Below are positions 41,266-51,016 of a stretch of 64,000 bases of DNA, in pieces (position 1 is the stretch's first letter; each line of letters opens with the position of its first letter). Source of the stretch: Archangium lipolyticum (lineage in GTDB: Bacteria > Myxococcota > Myxococcia > Myxococcales > Myxococcaceae). The position numbers were made by a program, and so were the translations under genes. The stretch is from contig NZ_JANKBZ010000017.1 in assembly GCF_024623785.1 (NCBI RefSeq), forward strand, positions 124,001 to 188,000, written 5' to 3'. The notes beneath the pieces were generated by a model that saw nothing but the letters and a program-made list of their open reading frames with translations, was not told the DNA's origin and did not search any database.

Positions 41266-44200
41266 ATGCATCCCACATTCCGCCGCCTGGGGACCAGCGA
41301 GCTGTTGCCCCGGTACATCTTCGCGGAGAGCCTCTTCGCGCGCCGCCGCGTGTTGGAGGTCGACGCCGTCGCGACCACCGGGGGTGAGAGCGCGCGCTTC
41401 CTCCTGGAGCGCGGCGCCCGCACCGTGGTGGCCTGCGACGCGGACCTCGCGGCGGTGTCGGCGGCCCAGAAGGCCCATGGTGGCCCCTCGCTGCGCTACC
41501 GCGCCAACGTCTACGACGACCTCGAGCCCGGCAGCTTCGACCTGGTGTTCGTGGCGGACCTCGCCCCCTACGTGCGCGCCCCCGCGCTGTTCGCGGAGCT
41601 GGCGCGGCTGGTGAGCCGTCAGGGCTTCCTCATCGGCGGCCTGCGCAACACCGCGGGCCTCGCCCTCTGGCAGCTCATGGAGGTGGAGGAGGGCGTACCC
41701 CCCACGTACGGGCAGCTGCTCGACGCGCTCTCGCCGCACTTCCCCCACGTGGAGGTGGCCACCCAGGCCCCGGTGCTGGGCTACCAGCTCGCCTTCGAGA
41801 AGGGGGATGGCCTCCAGGTGGACGGCACCCTCATCCGCGGTGGCGAGGCCGCCTACTTCGTGGTGATGGCCGGCCAGGAGCCCGCCCGCGTCGTGGACCC
41901 CACCTGGGTGCAACTGCCGCCCGAGCCGCTCGCCTTCACCCGCGGGAAGCTGGACGAGGTGGCCCTGCGCGGCAAGGGGTGGGAGGAGCGCGCCAACCGC
42001 CTCAAGGAGTCCCTCGGCCGGATGCGCGCGGAGCTCACCGACCGCGAGAACGAGCTGACCCAGCTCAAGCCGGCGCTGGAGATCGCCCGCGACGACGTGG
42101 CCCGGCTCACCGCGCAGCTGGAGCAGGCGCGCGGCACCCCCGAGTCCGCCCGCGAGCGCGACGAGCTGTCCTCGCGCCTGCGCCGCACCGAGCTGGAGCT
42201 GCAGGTGGCGCAGGAGCGCCTGGCGGACGCGGACCGGCGCCTCACCCAGCAGCGGCTGGAGCTGGAGTCCGCCGAGCGCTCCCGGAAGGAGGCCGATGTC
42301 CAGGTCCTGGGCGCGCAGGAGGCGCTGCGGCTGGAGCGCGCCCGCCGCGAGGAGCTGAACACCACCTTGGAGGAGTCGCGCGAGCGCCTCACCCAGGCGT
42401 ACACCCACCAGCGCGAGCTGCAGGACGAGCTGGCGGGCCTGCGGGTGGAGCGCGAGAAGGATCGGCTCGCGGCCGAGCGCGCCCGGGAGCAGACCGAGGA
42501 GCTGCGGCGGCAGGCCGAGGCGGCCCGTGAGCGAGAGCTGCGCATCGCCGAGCAGTACTCGACAGCGCTCGCGGCGGTGGAGCACCTCAAGGAGGAGGTG
42601 GCCCGCGTCGAGGAGGCACGCAAGACGGCCGAGGCGCTGCTGCGCTCGCAGGACATGGACCTGGCGCGCATGTCGCGCGAGGTGGAGGACAGCGCCCGGC
42701 GCGTGTCGTCCGCGGAGGCGGGCCGGAGGGAGGCGGAGCTGGCCCTCACCGCGCGCGAGGCCGAGTGGCGCGGGCTGGACACGGAGCTGACGGCGGCGCG
42801 GGCCACGATGGAGCAGCTCACCGCCGAGGTGGAGTCTCGCACGCGCGCCGAGGCCAATGCCCGTGGGGTGGCGGCGCAGCTCGAGCAGGCCCTGCACGAG
42901 CTCCAGGCGCGCCTGGAGGACAGTGATCGCGCCGTGGCGGAGCTGTCGGCGGCGAACGAGGAGGAGCGCCGGCTCGCGGAGGAGCGGCTGTCCCAGGCGG
43001 TCGCCGAGGAGCGGGCGAGGACGGAGCGGGCCGAGGCCGAGGCCGCGCGGGAGCTGGCCGCGCGCGAGGCCCAGGAGCTCCGCGCCGAGGGACTCGAGAA
43101 CCAGGTGCGGGTGGAGGTGGCCGCCCGCGAGGAGGCGGCGCGCGAGCTCGCCGGCCTACAGGCCCAGAAGCAGGCGTGGGCCGATGAGCGAGGCGTCCTG
43201 CGGCGGCGCGTGGTGGAGGTCGAGGCGACGCTCGCGGAGCTGGAGCGGGTGCGGACCTCGGACGTGGAGGCGATCTCCCGGCTGGACGCGGCGCTGAAGG
43301 CGACGCAGGGCTCCATCACGGTGGAGCAGCAGGCGCGGGTCGAGGCCGACGAGGCGCGCGAGCAGGCGCGGGCGGAGCTCGAGGAGGAGCGCCAGCAGCG
43401 GGCCCTGGTGGAAGAGGCCCTGACGCGGGCCCAGGCCGGGCTCGAAGCGGAGCAGCGGCGGCTGGAGGAGTTCCGGGAGGCGAGCGCGAGGCTCCAGGCC
43501 GGACTCGACGCGGAGCGGCAGCTGCGCATCCAGTCGAACGAGGAGAGCGCGCGGTTCCAGGAAGAGCTCGGGGAGGAGCGCCAGCAGCGGGCCCGGATGG
43601 AAGAGGCCCTGACGCGCGCTCGGGCCTCGCTCGAGACGGAGCGCGAGCAGCGGGCCGGGCTCGAAGCCTCGCTGGCCGAGGTCCGCGCCGAGCTCGACGC
43701 CGCGCGAGAGGAGCACGGACAGTCGGAGGAAGTCTCCGGACAGGTGCGCGCGGAGCTCGAGGCCGAGCGGCAACAGCGGGCCGAGGCCGAGGAGTCGCTC
43801 GCGGCCATCCGTGCGGAGCTGGAGTCGGAGCGCGAGGGCAGGGAGCGGACCGAGGAGTCGCTGGGGCTCGCCCGGACGGAGCGCGACACCGAGCGGCAAC
43901 AGCGGGCCGAGGTCGAGGCTCTGTTGTCCCGCGTGCGCGCCGAGCTGGAATCGGAGCGTGAGGCTCATACCGAGGCGGAGATCGCGCTCGCGGAGCTGCG
44001 CCCGCTGCTGGCCCAGGTACGTGCCGAGGCGGAGTCCTGGAAGCAGGGGCGCGAGGAGGCGGAGAGCGCGCTCTCGGAGACCCGGCGCGAGCTGGAGTCC
44101 GAGCGCTCCGGCCGCGAGACGCTGGAGCGAGCCCTGTCCGATGCACGCGCGGATCTGGAGTCCGCCCGGTCCGGCGCGGACGAGCGCGAGCGGGCCCGGA

Positions 44201-45837
44201 TCTCGGAGCTGGAGACGGTCCGGCGCGAGGCGGAGGAGCTGAGCACCGACCTGACGGAGCAGCTGCGGCTCGTCGAGGAGCTTCGGGCGGGCTTGGAGCG
44301 GGAGCGCGGCACGTCCAGGTCCCTCCAGGAGGAGCTCGAGCGCCTGCGGTCCGAGCACGAGGCCTCGTCCCACCGTGCCTCCGGCCTGGACTCGCGGACC
44401 CACGAGCTGGAGGAGAAGCTGGCGGAGGCCGAGGCCCGGCTCACGGAGGCCCGGGCGCGCGAGGAGTCCATCACCGCGGAGCGCGATGCCCGCAAGCGCG
44501 ATGCCGTGGAGGTCCGGGTGGAGTTGGAGGGACTCCGGGACGACCTCGCGAGGAAGGAACAGGAGCTGGCGGCGCTGCGGGCCCAGGTGGCGCAGCTCGA
44601 TGCCGCCCGTTACCAGGCGCAGCAGGCCTCGATGGCGCTCCAACAGGCGCACATGGGGCTGAGGGACAGGGACCAGCACATCGCGCACCTTCAGAAGGAG
44701 GTGGCCGAGGTCCGGGCCCGGCTCGGCGCGGAGCACGAGCAGACGGAGCTGCTCACCATGCAGCTCGAGTCGGCGCGGCGCATCGCGGGCAAGGCGCCCT
44801 CGCTGGAGTCGGCCCTGGCGGAGGAGCGCGCGGCGCTGGAAGCCGCCCGGAGCGCGCTGGGAACGGCCCAGGGAGAGCTGGAGACCGCCCGGAGCGCGCT
44901 GGACGACGCCCGTGGCGAGCTGGAGAAGGAGCGCGAGAAGGTCGAGGCCGCGCGCACCGAGCTCGACGACGTCCGCTCGGAGCTGCTCCGGGCCCACGCG
45001 GCCTCGGCGGTGGAGCGGGATCGGGCCTCGGCGGTGGAGCGCTCGGCGAGCGAGCTCGAGAACCGTCTGGCGGAGGCCACCGCGGAGCTGGAGGCCGCGA
45101 AGGAGCAGGTGGCCGAGCTGGAGGCCACGAGGGAGAAGCTGGTGGAGCTGGAGGCCCGCGCGAGCGAGGCCGAGCGGCAGGCTCGGGAGCGCGAGTCGTC
45201 CACGCAGTCGGTGCAGGAGCAGATCGCGAAGCTGGAGACGGAGAAGGCGGGGCTCGTATCCGAGCGCGAGCGGCTCAGCTCGGAGCTGACGGTGGCGCGC
45301 GCGGCCCGCATCCGGCTGGAGGGCCGGATAACGGCGCTGGAGGCGGCCTCCGCCGAGGCGGTGAAGTTCCTCGACACCGAGCGCTCCGAGAAGGCGAAGC
45401 AGGCGCAGGCGGCCGAGGCGCTCAACGCGCGCATCCAGGTGCTGGAGGCCGACAAGACCGCGCTGAAGGAGAAGATCCAGCAACTCCAGGCGCGCCAGCC
45501 GCCCTCGGACTCGGAGGCCGTGCTGGAGCTGTCCGCGGAGGTGGAGCGGTTGCAGAGCGATATCGAGACCTTGCAGGCCACCCTGGGCGAGCGCGACGCG
45601 CAAATCGCGGAGCAGAAGCGACTCCTGGAAGGCAAGGAATCCGAGCTGGCGGGCCTGCGGCGCATGTCCGCGAAGATGGGCTCCAACTCGGTCCAGGACA
45701 TCTATGCGCGAGCCAACGCTGAGCTGAACGCGGTGAAGAATGAGTTGCTTCGCCGCCCCAAGGCGGGCACACCCACCTCAGCGCCCCCGTCGCCCGAAGC
45801 GGCTCCCGCCGCCCGGAAACCCGACGAGCAGGGCTGA
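41266..45837 (+). CDS. Methyltransferase-like domain fused to a giant coiled coil
   Basis: This 1523-residue cytoplasmic protein has two parts. Residues ~1-200 look like a class I SAM-methyltransferase fold: ARRRVLEVDAVATTGGESAR in the motif I position, TVVACDADLAAVSAAQKAHG, SFDLVFVADLAPYV, and ARLVSRQGFLIGGLRN. The motif I glycines are partly lost (ATTGGES), so catalysis is doubtful. Residues ~240-1480 are an almost unbroken heptad coiled coil of Glu/Arg/Ala/Leu, with near-repeats such as ELEAERQQRAEAEESLA. A short basic-Pro tail follows. The layout resembles AglZ/FrzS-type polarity scaffolds of myxobacteria, in which an inactive enzyme-like head is joined to a long coil, but the head differs. 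dapF follows within 9 bp. Confidence 0.75.
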   Translation: MHPTFRRLGTSELLPRYIFAESLFARRRVLEVDAVATTGGESARFLLERGARTVVACDADLAAVSAAQKAHGGPSLRYRANVYDDLEPGSFDLVFVADLAPYVRAPALFAELARLVSRQGFLIGGLRNTAGLALWQLMEVEEGVPPTYGQLLDALSPHFPHVEVATQAPVLGYQLAFEKGDGLQVDGTLIRGGEAAYFVVMAGQEPARVVDPTWVQLPPEPLAFTRGKLDEVALRGKGWEERANRLKESLGRMRAELTDRENELTQLKPALEIARDDVARLTAQLEQARGTPESARERDELSSRLRRTELELQVAQERLADADRRLTQQRLELESAERSRKEADVQVLGAQEALRLERARREELNTTLEESRERLTQAYTHQRELQDELAGLRVEREKDRLAAERAREQTEELRRQAEAARERELRIAEQYSTALAAVEHLKEEVARVEEARKTAEALLRSQDMDLARMSREVEDSARRVSSAEAGRREAELALTAREAEWRGLDTELTAARATMEQLTAEVESRTRAEANARGVAAQLEQALHELQARLEDSDRAVAELSAANEEERRLAEERLSQAVAEERARTERAEAEAARELAAREAQELRAEGLENQVRVEVAAREEAARELAGLQAQKQAWADERGVLRRRVVEVEATLAELERVRTSDVEAISRLDAALKATQGSITVEQQARVEADEAREQARAELEEERQQRALVEEALTRAQAGLEAEQRRLEEFREASARLQAGLDAERQLRIQSNEESARFQEELGEERQQRARMEEALTRARASLETEREQRAGLEASLAEVRAELDAAREEHGQSEEVSGQVRAELEAERQQRAEAEESLAAIRAELESEREGRERTEESLGLARTERDTERQQRAEVEALLSRVRAELESEREAHTEAEIALAELRPLLAQVRAEAESWKQGREEAESALSETRRELESERSGRETLERALSDARADLESARSGADERERARISELETVRREAEELSTDLTEQLRLVEELRAGLERERGTSRSLQEELERLRSEHEASSHRASGLDSRTHELEEKLAEAEARLTEARAREESITAERDARKRDAVEVRVELEGLRDDLARKEQELAALRAQVAQLDAARYQAQQASMALQQAHMGLRDRDQHIAHLQKEVAEVRARLGAEHEQTELLTMQLESARRIAGKAPSLESALAEERAALEAARSALGTAQGELETARSALDDARGELEKEREKVEAARTELDDVRSELLRAHAASAVERDRASAVERSASELENRLAEATAELEAAKEQVAELEATREKLVELEARASEAERQARERESSTQSVQEQIAKLETEKAGLVSERERLSSELTVARAARIRLEGRITALEAASAEAVKFLDTERSEKAKQAQAAEALNARIQVLEADKTALKEKIQQLQARQPPSDSEAVLELSAEVERLQSDIETLQATLGERDAQIAEQKRLLEGKESELAGLRRMSAKMGSNSVQDIYARANAELNAVKNELLRRPKAGTPTSAPPSPEAAPAARKPDEQG

Positions 45838-45846
45838 AGCGGTCCC

Positions 45847-46701
45847 ATGAGCACTTCGGCAGAGTTCTTCTTCAAGTACCAAGGCCTCGGCAACGACTTC
45901 ATCGTGTTGGACCGCCGCAAGACCGGGGTGGACATCGACGCGGAGGCCTCGCGGCTGCTGTGCGACCGGCGCCTGGGCATTGGCGCGGACGGCGTCCTGT
46001 CCCTGCTGCCCTCGGAGACGGGATTCGCGCGGATGGTGGTGCACAACGCCGACGGCAGCATCGCGGAGATGTGCGGCAACGGCCTGCGGTGCGCGGTGAA
46101 GTACCTCGTGGACCACTCCGGCGAGAAGCCCGAGCGCATCGACGTGGAGACCGGGGCGGGGGTGCTCGTGTGCTCGCCGGGCTACGGCTCGGATGGCGTG
46201 GCGCTGGTGGACATCTCCATGGGGCCCGCGCGGCTCGTCGCGCCCAACCTGCCCTCGGGAGCCACCGGCCAGCCGTTCCTCGACGCGCCCGTGCCCGGCC
46301 ACTCCGGGCTGCGCGGCTACGCCGTCAGCATGGGCAATCCTCACCTCGTCCTGCTCGACCAGCCCTTGGAGGATGCCAGCCGTCTGGGCCCCGCGCTCGA
46401 GCGGCACCCTGGCTTTCCGGACCGGACCAACGTCGAGTTCGTCCGCGTGGACCCGGATGGCCTGACGGTCGTGGTGTGGGAGCGGGGCTGTGGCCTCACC
46501 CAGGCCTGCGGCACCGGGGCCTGCGCGGCGGCCACAGCGGCGGTGCTCGCCCAGCGGCTCCCGGCGGATACCTGGTCGAGGGTCAGCCTGCCGGGCGGGG
46601 ACCTGCACATCCGGGTGCCCTCGGATCTGTCGGACATCCGCCTCCGGGGGCCCGTCGCCTTCGTCTTCACGGGCGTTGTCCCGGATCTCCCGGGCCGGTA
46701 A
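45847..46701 (+). CDS. dapF: Diaminopimelate epimerase
   Basis: This 284-residue enzyme converts LL- to meso-diaminopimelate in lysine and peptidoglycan synthesis. It has KYQGLGNDFIVLDRRK near the start, GIGADGVLSLLPSE, the first catalytic Cys in NADGSIAEMCGNGLRCAVKY, NPHLVLLDQP, RTNVEFVRVD and the second catalytic Cys in TQACGTGACAAATAAV. Both Cys and the substrate Asn/Glu residues are present. It starts 9 bp after the coiled-coil gene and precedes a receiver gene by 38 bp, so it is likely co-transcribed with both. Confidence 0.96.
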   Translation: MSTSAEFFFKYQGLGNDFIVLDRRKTGVDIDAEASRLLCDRRLGIGADGVLSLLPSETGFARMVVHNADGSIAEMCGNGLRCAVKYLVDHSGEKPERIDVETGAGVLVCSPGYGSDGVALVDISMGPARLVAPNLPSGATGQPFLDAPVPGHSGLRGYAVSMGNPHLVLLDQPLEDASRLGPALERHPGFPDRTNVEFVRVDPDGLTVVVWERGCGLTQACGTGACAAATAAVLAQRLPADTWSRVSLPGGDLHIRVPSDLSDIRLRGPVAFVFTGVVPDLPGR

Positions 46702-46739
46702 CCTCCTCTTTCCCTTTCCCACCCGTCGAGTCCCCCGCC

Positions 46740-48590
46740 GTGGCTGGCCCCATCCTCGTCGTCGACGACGACAACTTCTTCCGGCAGCTCGCTTCCGACA
46801 TGCTCTCCCGGAGGGGCTACCGCGTCGTCACCGTGGACAGCGCCGCCCGGGCCCTGGAGGAGGTGGGGCGTACCTCCTTTGAGCTCGTCATCACCGACGT
46901 GGTGATGCCCGGGATGGACGGCTTCGCCCTCACCACGAAGTTGCGCGAGCGCGACCCCGAGCAGGAGGTCATCCTCGTCAGCCAGCGCACGGACGTGAAG
47001 GGCTCGACCATGGCCCTGCGCGCGGGGGTGGCCGACTGTCTCACCAAGCCCATCGAGGAGGCGGATCTGCAACTGGCCGTCGAGCGAGCCATGGAGCGCG
47101 CCCAGCTGCGCCACGAGCGCACCCAGCTCCAGACCGAGAACCTGGAGTTCGCGCGCTACCAGAACCTCCACCAGCGCTGCCTGGAGTTCCTGTCGCAGCC
47201 GGACCTCGAGTGGCTCCAGGAGCGCGTGGCCGCCGAGCTCGCCTCCGTTTGCGATGCCCAGAGCGCCGCGTTGTGGATCGCCGATGACCGGGGGCACCTG
47301 GTCCTGCGCGCCTACCGGGGCCTGCTGGACAGACAGTTCCTCGCGGATCGCATGAGCCCGGATGGGCCGCTCGGCAACCGCCTGCGCGAGGCCATGCCGT
47401 GGATCGCCCGCGACGAGCGCTCGCCGGTGCTCTACGTCCCGTTCGTCATCAGCGGGGAGATCATGGGCCTGGCGCAGCTGTCGGACCCGCTCGCCGGGGA
47501 CTTCCGCACCGAGCACGTGCGCTACGCGAAGATTCTCGGTGACTCGGCGGCGGTGGGCATCAAGAACGGCCGCCGGGTGCAGGCGCTGCAGCGGTTGGGC
47601 CTGAGGGACCGGGACACCGCCGCCTACAACCTCAGCTACTTCACGGACTACGCCTCCAAGGAGATCTACAAGGCGCGGCGCTACGGGCGGACGTTCTCGC
47701 TGCTGACGTTCTCCGTGGACAACCTGCCGCTGGTGCGGATGCGCCTGGGGATGGCGGACGCGAAGCTGGCGGTGCGCGGCATCATCAAGGCGTTCTCGCG
47801 AATCGTGCGGGACTCGGACGTCATCGCCAAGGCGAGCGACCAGGAGTTCTACCTGCTGCTGCCGGAGACGGACTTCTTCGGCGCGATGATGTTCGTGCGG
47901 CGGGCGTTGGACGCGGTGCGCGCGGAGCCGGAGGCGCAGGAGGTGGAGGCGCGCCTGCCGCTGGCGCTGGTGGGCGGGGCGAGCACCTTCCCCAAGGACG
48001 GCGAGGACTTCGACGAGCTGGTGCACCGCTGCCGCCGCCGGATGGAGGAGCGCCGCTGCTCGCTGCAGCGCAAGCTGATGCTGGACACGCTGCCCTTCTG
48101 GGACGAGGTGGACCTGCTGCTCGGCAACGCCTCCAGCCCGAAGCTGCCGGTGGAGGAGAGCGCGGAGCCCTCGCGGCGGGGGAAGGTGTCGGACGTGCTC
48201 TTCGACGAGCTCCAGGCGGAGATCGCCCGCGAGCTGGTGCGAGACCCGAGCTCGCGCGGGCTGCTGTACGTGGGAGGCCCGGAGATCCGCGCGGATCTGC
48301 CCATCGCGCTGGGGTTGGAGTCGGCGCCAGCGGACATGTCCTCGCGGGTGTACCTGCTGGGGCGGCGGGGAGACCTGGAGTCGCACCCGGCGCTCACGCC
48401 GGTCTTCCTGGAGGGAGATGAGCGCATGAGCCGGCACGAGTTCATCCTCTGGCTGTCGGAGAACGCGGCGTACGCGCTCATCCAGCGCCGGGGGCTCGGA
48501 GCGACGTGGGGATTCCACTCGTCGGACACCTCGGTGGTGGACGGACTCATCACCCGCTTGCAGTCCGAGTACGACCTGCAGCCGTACTGA
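46740..48590 (+). CDS. Response regulator with GAF and degenerate GGDEF domain
   Basis: The start is GTG 46740 (AGPILVVDDDNFFRQLASDM), as the receiver begins at once; no strong ribosome site. The product has 616 residues. The receiver has the acidic pocket DDD, phospho-Asp in ITDVVMPGMDG and Lys in CLTKPIEEAD. A GAF-like domain follows (~150-290, SVCDAQSAALWIADDRGHLV). A GGDEF-fold domain (~295-440, YNLSYFTDYASKEIYKARRY) has ASDQEF in place of GGDEF, so cyclic-di-GMP synthesis is unlikely. A C-terminal ~150-residue domain follows (LVRDPSSRGLLYVGGPEIRA). The next gene starts 17 bp later and also begins with a receiver. Confidence 0.8.
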   Translation: MAGPILVVDDDNFFRQLASDMLSRRGYRVVTVDSAARALEEVGRTSFELVITDVVMPGMDGFALTTKLRERDPEQEVILVSQRTDVKGSTMALRAGVADCLTKPIEEADLQLAVERAMERAQLRHERTQLQTENLEFARYQNLHQRCLEFLSQPDLEWLQERVAAELASVCDAQSAALWIADDRGHLVLRAYRGLLDRQFLADRMSPDGPLGNRLREAMPWIARDERSPVLYVPFVISGEIMGLAQLSDPLAGDFRTEHVRYAKILGDSAAVGIKNGRRVQALQRLGLRDRDTAAYNLSYFTDYASKEIYKARRYGRTFSLLTFSVDNLPLVRMRLGMADAKLAVRGIIKAFSRIVRDSDVIAKASDQEFYLLLPETDFFGAMMFVRRALDAVRAEPEAQEVEARLPLALVGGASTFPKDGEDFDELVHRCRRRMEERRCSLQRKLMLDTLPFWDEVDLLLGNASSPKLPVEESAEPSRRGKVSDVLFDELQAEIARELVRDPSSRGLLYVGGPEIRADLPIALGLESAPADMSSRVYLLGRRGDLESHPALTPVFLEGDERMSRHEFILWLSENAAYALIQRRGLGATWGFHSSDTSVVDGLITRLQSEYDLQPY

Positions 48591-48607
48591 CCCGGTAGGG
48601 AGCGCCC

Positions 48608-50098
48608 ATGGCCCAGGTTCGAAAGATCCTCATCGCCGATCCCGACCTCGAGTCGGTCCGCCCGCTGTCGAGGGCGCTGCGCACCAAGGGGTACCAGGTG
48701 CACTACGCGCCGGACGGCTCGAGGGCGCTGGAGGTGTCGGTGCTGCGGCACCCGGACCTCATCCTGTTCGACGAGGCGTGCCGGCTGCTGGACGCGCGCA
48801 CCTTCATCAACATCCTGCGCACGAACCCGCGGACGGATGACATCCCCGTGGTGGTGTCCACCGGCCAGTTCGAGGCGGACCGGATGCGGGGCCTGCGCGA
48901 CGGCTTCCTGCGCAAGCCCTTCAACATCGACGAGGTGCTCTCGCGCATCGAGCACGTCTTCCGCCGCAACGAGGCGGCGAAGGACCTCAAGAGCGAGGCG
49001 CAGGAGATCGAAGGCTCGCTGAGCCAGCTGAGCATTCCGGATCTGATGCAGATCCTCGGGATGAACAAGCGCAGCGGGAAGCTGACGCTGGAGCGGGGCA
49101 ACGAGCGAGGGGAGATCGTGGTGGTGGAGGGCCGCCCGGCGAACGCGAGGGTGGGGCGGGCCGAGGGAGAGAAGGCGCTCTTCCGGCTGTTGGTGTGGTC
49201 GGAGGGGACGTTCACCTTCGCGCCGGGAGGAAACAGTGGGAAGGCGCGAATCCAGCGGGCGATGGACGACGCGCTGCTGGAGGCGATGCGGCAGGCGGAC
49301 GAGGTGAACCGGCTGTTGCCGGGGCTGCCGCCGCGCAACACGAGGCTGGTGCTCGCGCCGGAGGCGGACCTGACGAAGGATCAGCACCCGGTGACGGCGC
49401 AGGTGGTGGAGCTGCTGCGCCAGCCGAGGGCGCTGGGCGAGGTATTGGACCTGGCGCCGGCCACGGACCTGGAAGTGGTGGGCGTGCTGCACACGCTGCT
49501 GCAGAAGGGCGTGGCCCGCATGGCGGAGGGCGAGCGGGACGAGGGCGGACCGCTGATGGGCCCCGCCGAGCTGCACGCGCTGCGCGGACGCATTCTTCGG
49601 GGCAAGGGCCCCACGAGAGAGGCGACGGCGAAGGTCTTCGTCTGCGGCAGTGGCCCGTCGGTGGCACGGCGGTTGTTGTCGCAGTTGCCGGACATCGCGG
49701 CGGTGGCGGCCGAGCCCACGGCGGTGAAGAGCGGCTTCGGCACGCTGGGGCGGTTGGACCTGAACGAGCTGTTGCACCTGGACTTCTGCGTGCTGCCACC
49801 GGCGGAGGCGGCGAGGCCGTTGTGGAGGCCCTTCAGCGCGGGAGGGGTAGGGGCGCTGCTGTTCGACACGTCGGAAGCGGCGGTGAAGCTGGCGTACTTC
49901 CTGGCCTGGGACATCCGGATGCCGGTGGTGGTGGTGGGCCATCCGGTACCCGCGGAGCTCCAGGGGGCTCCAGCGGGAGCGGCGAGCGTGGGGGAGGACC
50001 TCACCGAGGCCGTGCGCAGCCTGCTCATCCTCGCGCTCAACCCGGCGCCGATGCTGCCCGGCGTGCCGCAGCAGGTGTCGCGCACCGTCTCCGCGTAG
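48608..50098 (+). CDS. Receiver - DUF4388 (PATAN) protein
   Basis: The 496-residue protein begins AQVRKILIADPDLESVRPLS, a receiver with probable phospho-Asp in PDLILFDEA (~55) and Lys in FLRKPFN. A DUF4388/PATAN domain follows (~130-230, GSLSQLSIPDLMQILGMNKR, SGKLTLERGNERGEIVVVEG, LFRLLVWSEGTFTFAPGG). The C-terminal ~170 residues have a nucleotide-binding-like beginning (ATAKVFVCGSGPSVARRLLS) and VVVVGHPVPAEL near the end, similar to a degenerate small-GTPase fold. PATAN domains act as interaction modules in gliding and motility signalling. It probably works with the preceding receiver protein. Confidence 0.78.
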   Translation: MAQVRKILIADPDLESVRPLSRALRTKGYQVHYAPDGSRALEVSVLRHPDLILFDEACRLLDARTFINILRTNPRTDDIPVVVSTGQFEADRMRGLRDGFLRKPFNIDEVLSRIEHVFRRNEAAKDLKSEAQEIEGSLSQLSIPDLMQILGMNKRSGKLTLERGNERGEIVVVEGRPANARVGRAEGEKALFRLLVWSEGTFTFAPGGNSGKARIQRAMDDALLEAMRQADEVNRLLPGLPPRNTRLVLAPEADLTKDQHPVTAQVVELLRQPRALGEVLDLAPATDLEVVGVLHTLLQKGVARMAEGERDEGGPLMGPAELHALRGRILRGKGPTREATAKVFVCGSGPSVARRLLSQLPDIAAVAAEPTAVKSGFGTLGRLDLNELLHLDFCVLPPAEAARPLWRPFSAGGVGALLFDTSEAAVKLAYFLAWDIRMPVVVVGHPVPAELQGAPAGAASVGEDLTEAVRSLLILALNPAPMLPGVPQQVSRTVSA

Positions 50099-50251
50099 GT
50101 TCCCTTCCGCAGGGGGCAGGCTCGACCGCAGCGCTGTGTGGAGCGACTGAGCGCCAAGATTCGATCAATCTCTACGCAGCAATGCATGTTCGAAGAGCCG
50201 TCCGACACTTGGTGCAGGGGTAAACTCAAGTGCTTGAGATTGCAAACAGGG

Positions 50252-51016
50252 ATGTTCGAACATGGTGACAACGTGAACCTGACCCTACTGAACACCGACG
50301 AAACCATTAGCCGGCTTGTCTCGCTCATCAAGAACGCGCGTAAGCAGGTGTTGCTCGTTTCTCCCTATGTCACGCTGGGAGGAGAGGACCGGATCGGGCA
50401 GGCCATACGAGCCGCGTTGAACAACAAGGTTTCTGTGACTCTGTTCTTCCGGCTCGATGACGACCTACAGTCTTTCACCCGGACCTTTGGTGAATACCTT
50501 CAGGAACTCGTCGCGCGGGGCTTGAAGTTCTTTTTGCTCCCGAAGCTTCATGCCAAGCTGTACTGGTCGGAGTCCGAGGTCATCATCTCCTCGTTGAACC
50601 TGCTGTCTTCCTCGTTTCTCTCCAGCATCGAGGTGGGGCTTTGGTCGCAGGACCCTGCGGACGTGGCCCAGGTGCGGAAATTCATCAGCCAGGAGATCGA
50701 GCCGCACATATTATCTCGCGAGGACATCCAGAAACGCTTTGGCGGCAAGACCAGTGGAGACACTCGCTCCGCCAGAAGTGCCAAGCAGGTGGATCGCTCT
50801 CGCTCTCCGCCTGGAATGGATGGGTTCTGCATCCGGTGCGCCATGGCCATCGAACTCAACCCAGACAAGCCATACTGCTGGGACGACTTCCAGAAGTGGG
50901 CCGAGTACGAGAACGCGGATTACGAAGACAGCTTCTGTCATGGCTGCGGCAAGGAGTTCACAGCCACCATGAACAAACCGCTGTGCCGGAGTTGTTACCG
51001 GAAAATGACAAGCTGA
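50252..51016 (+). CDS. Phospholipase D-like protein with zinc-ribbon tail
   Basis: The frame is open from ATG 50138, but residues resembling the family begin near ATG 50252 (FEHGDNVNLTLLNTDETISR), so I use that start (254 residues). Residues ~10-150 are a PLD-like domain: LVSLIKNARKQVLLVSPYVT and one HKD-type motif LHAKLYWSESEVIISSLNL (the Asp position is Glu). The C-terminal ~70 residues hold CIRC, CWDD, CHGC and CRSC cysteines, a zinc-binding tail. Codon use is visibly less GC-rich than in neighbours, suggesting transfer. Nuclease or defence roles are possible, but no partner gene is present. The stop codon overlaps the end of an IS remnant. Confidence 0.65.
   Translation: MFEHGDNVNLTLLNTDETISRLVSLIKNARKQVLLVSPYVTLGGEDRIGQAIRAALNNKVSVTLFFRLDDDLQSFTRTFGEYLQELVARGLKFFLLPKLHAKLYWSESEVIISSLNLLSSSFLSSIEVGLWSQDPADVAQVRKFISQEIEPHILSREDIQKRFGGKTSGDTRSARSAKQVDRSRSPPGMDGFCIRCAMAIELNPDKPYCWDDFQKWAEYENADYEDSFCHGCGKEFTATMNKPLCRSCYRKMTS

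Noticed and set aside
42000-45700. Tandem DNA repeats in the coiled-coil gene
   Set aside because: The near-repeats are heptad-type protein similarity with many base differences, not tandem duplications or CRISPR-like units.
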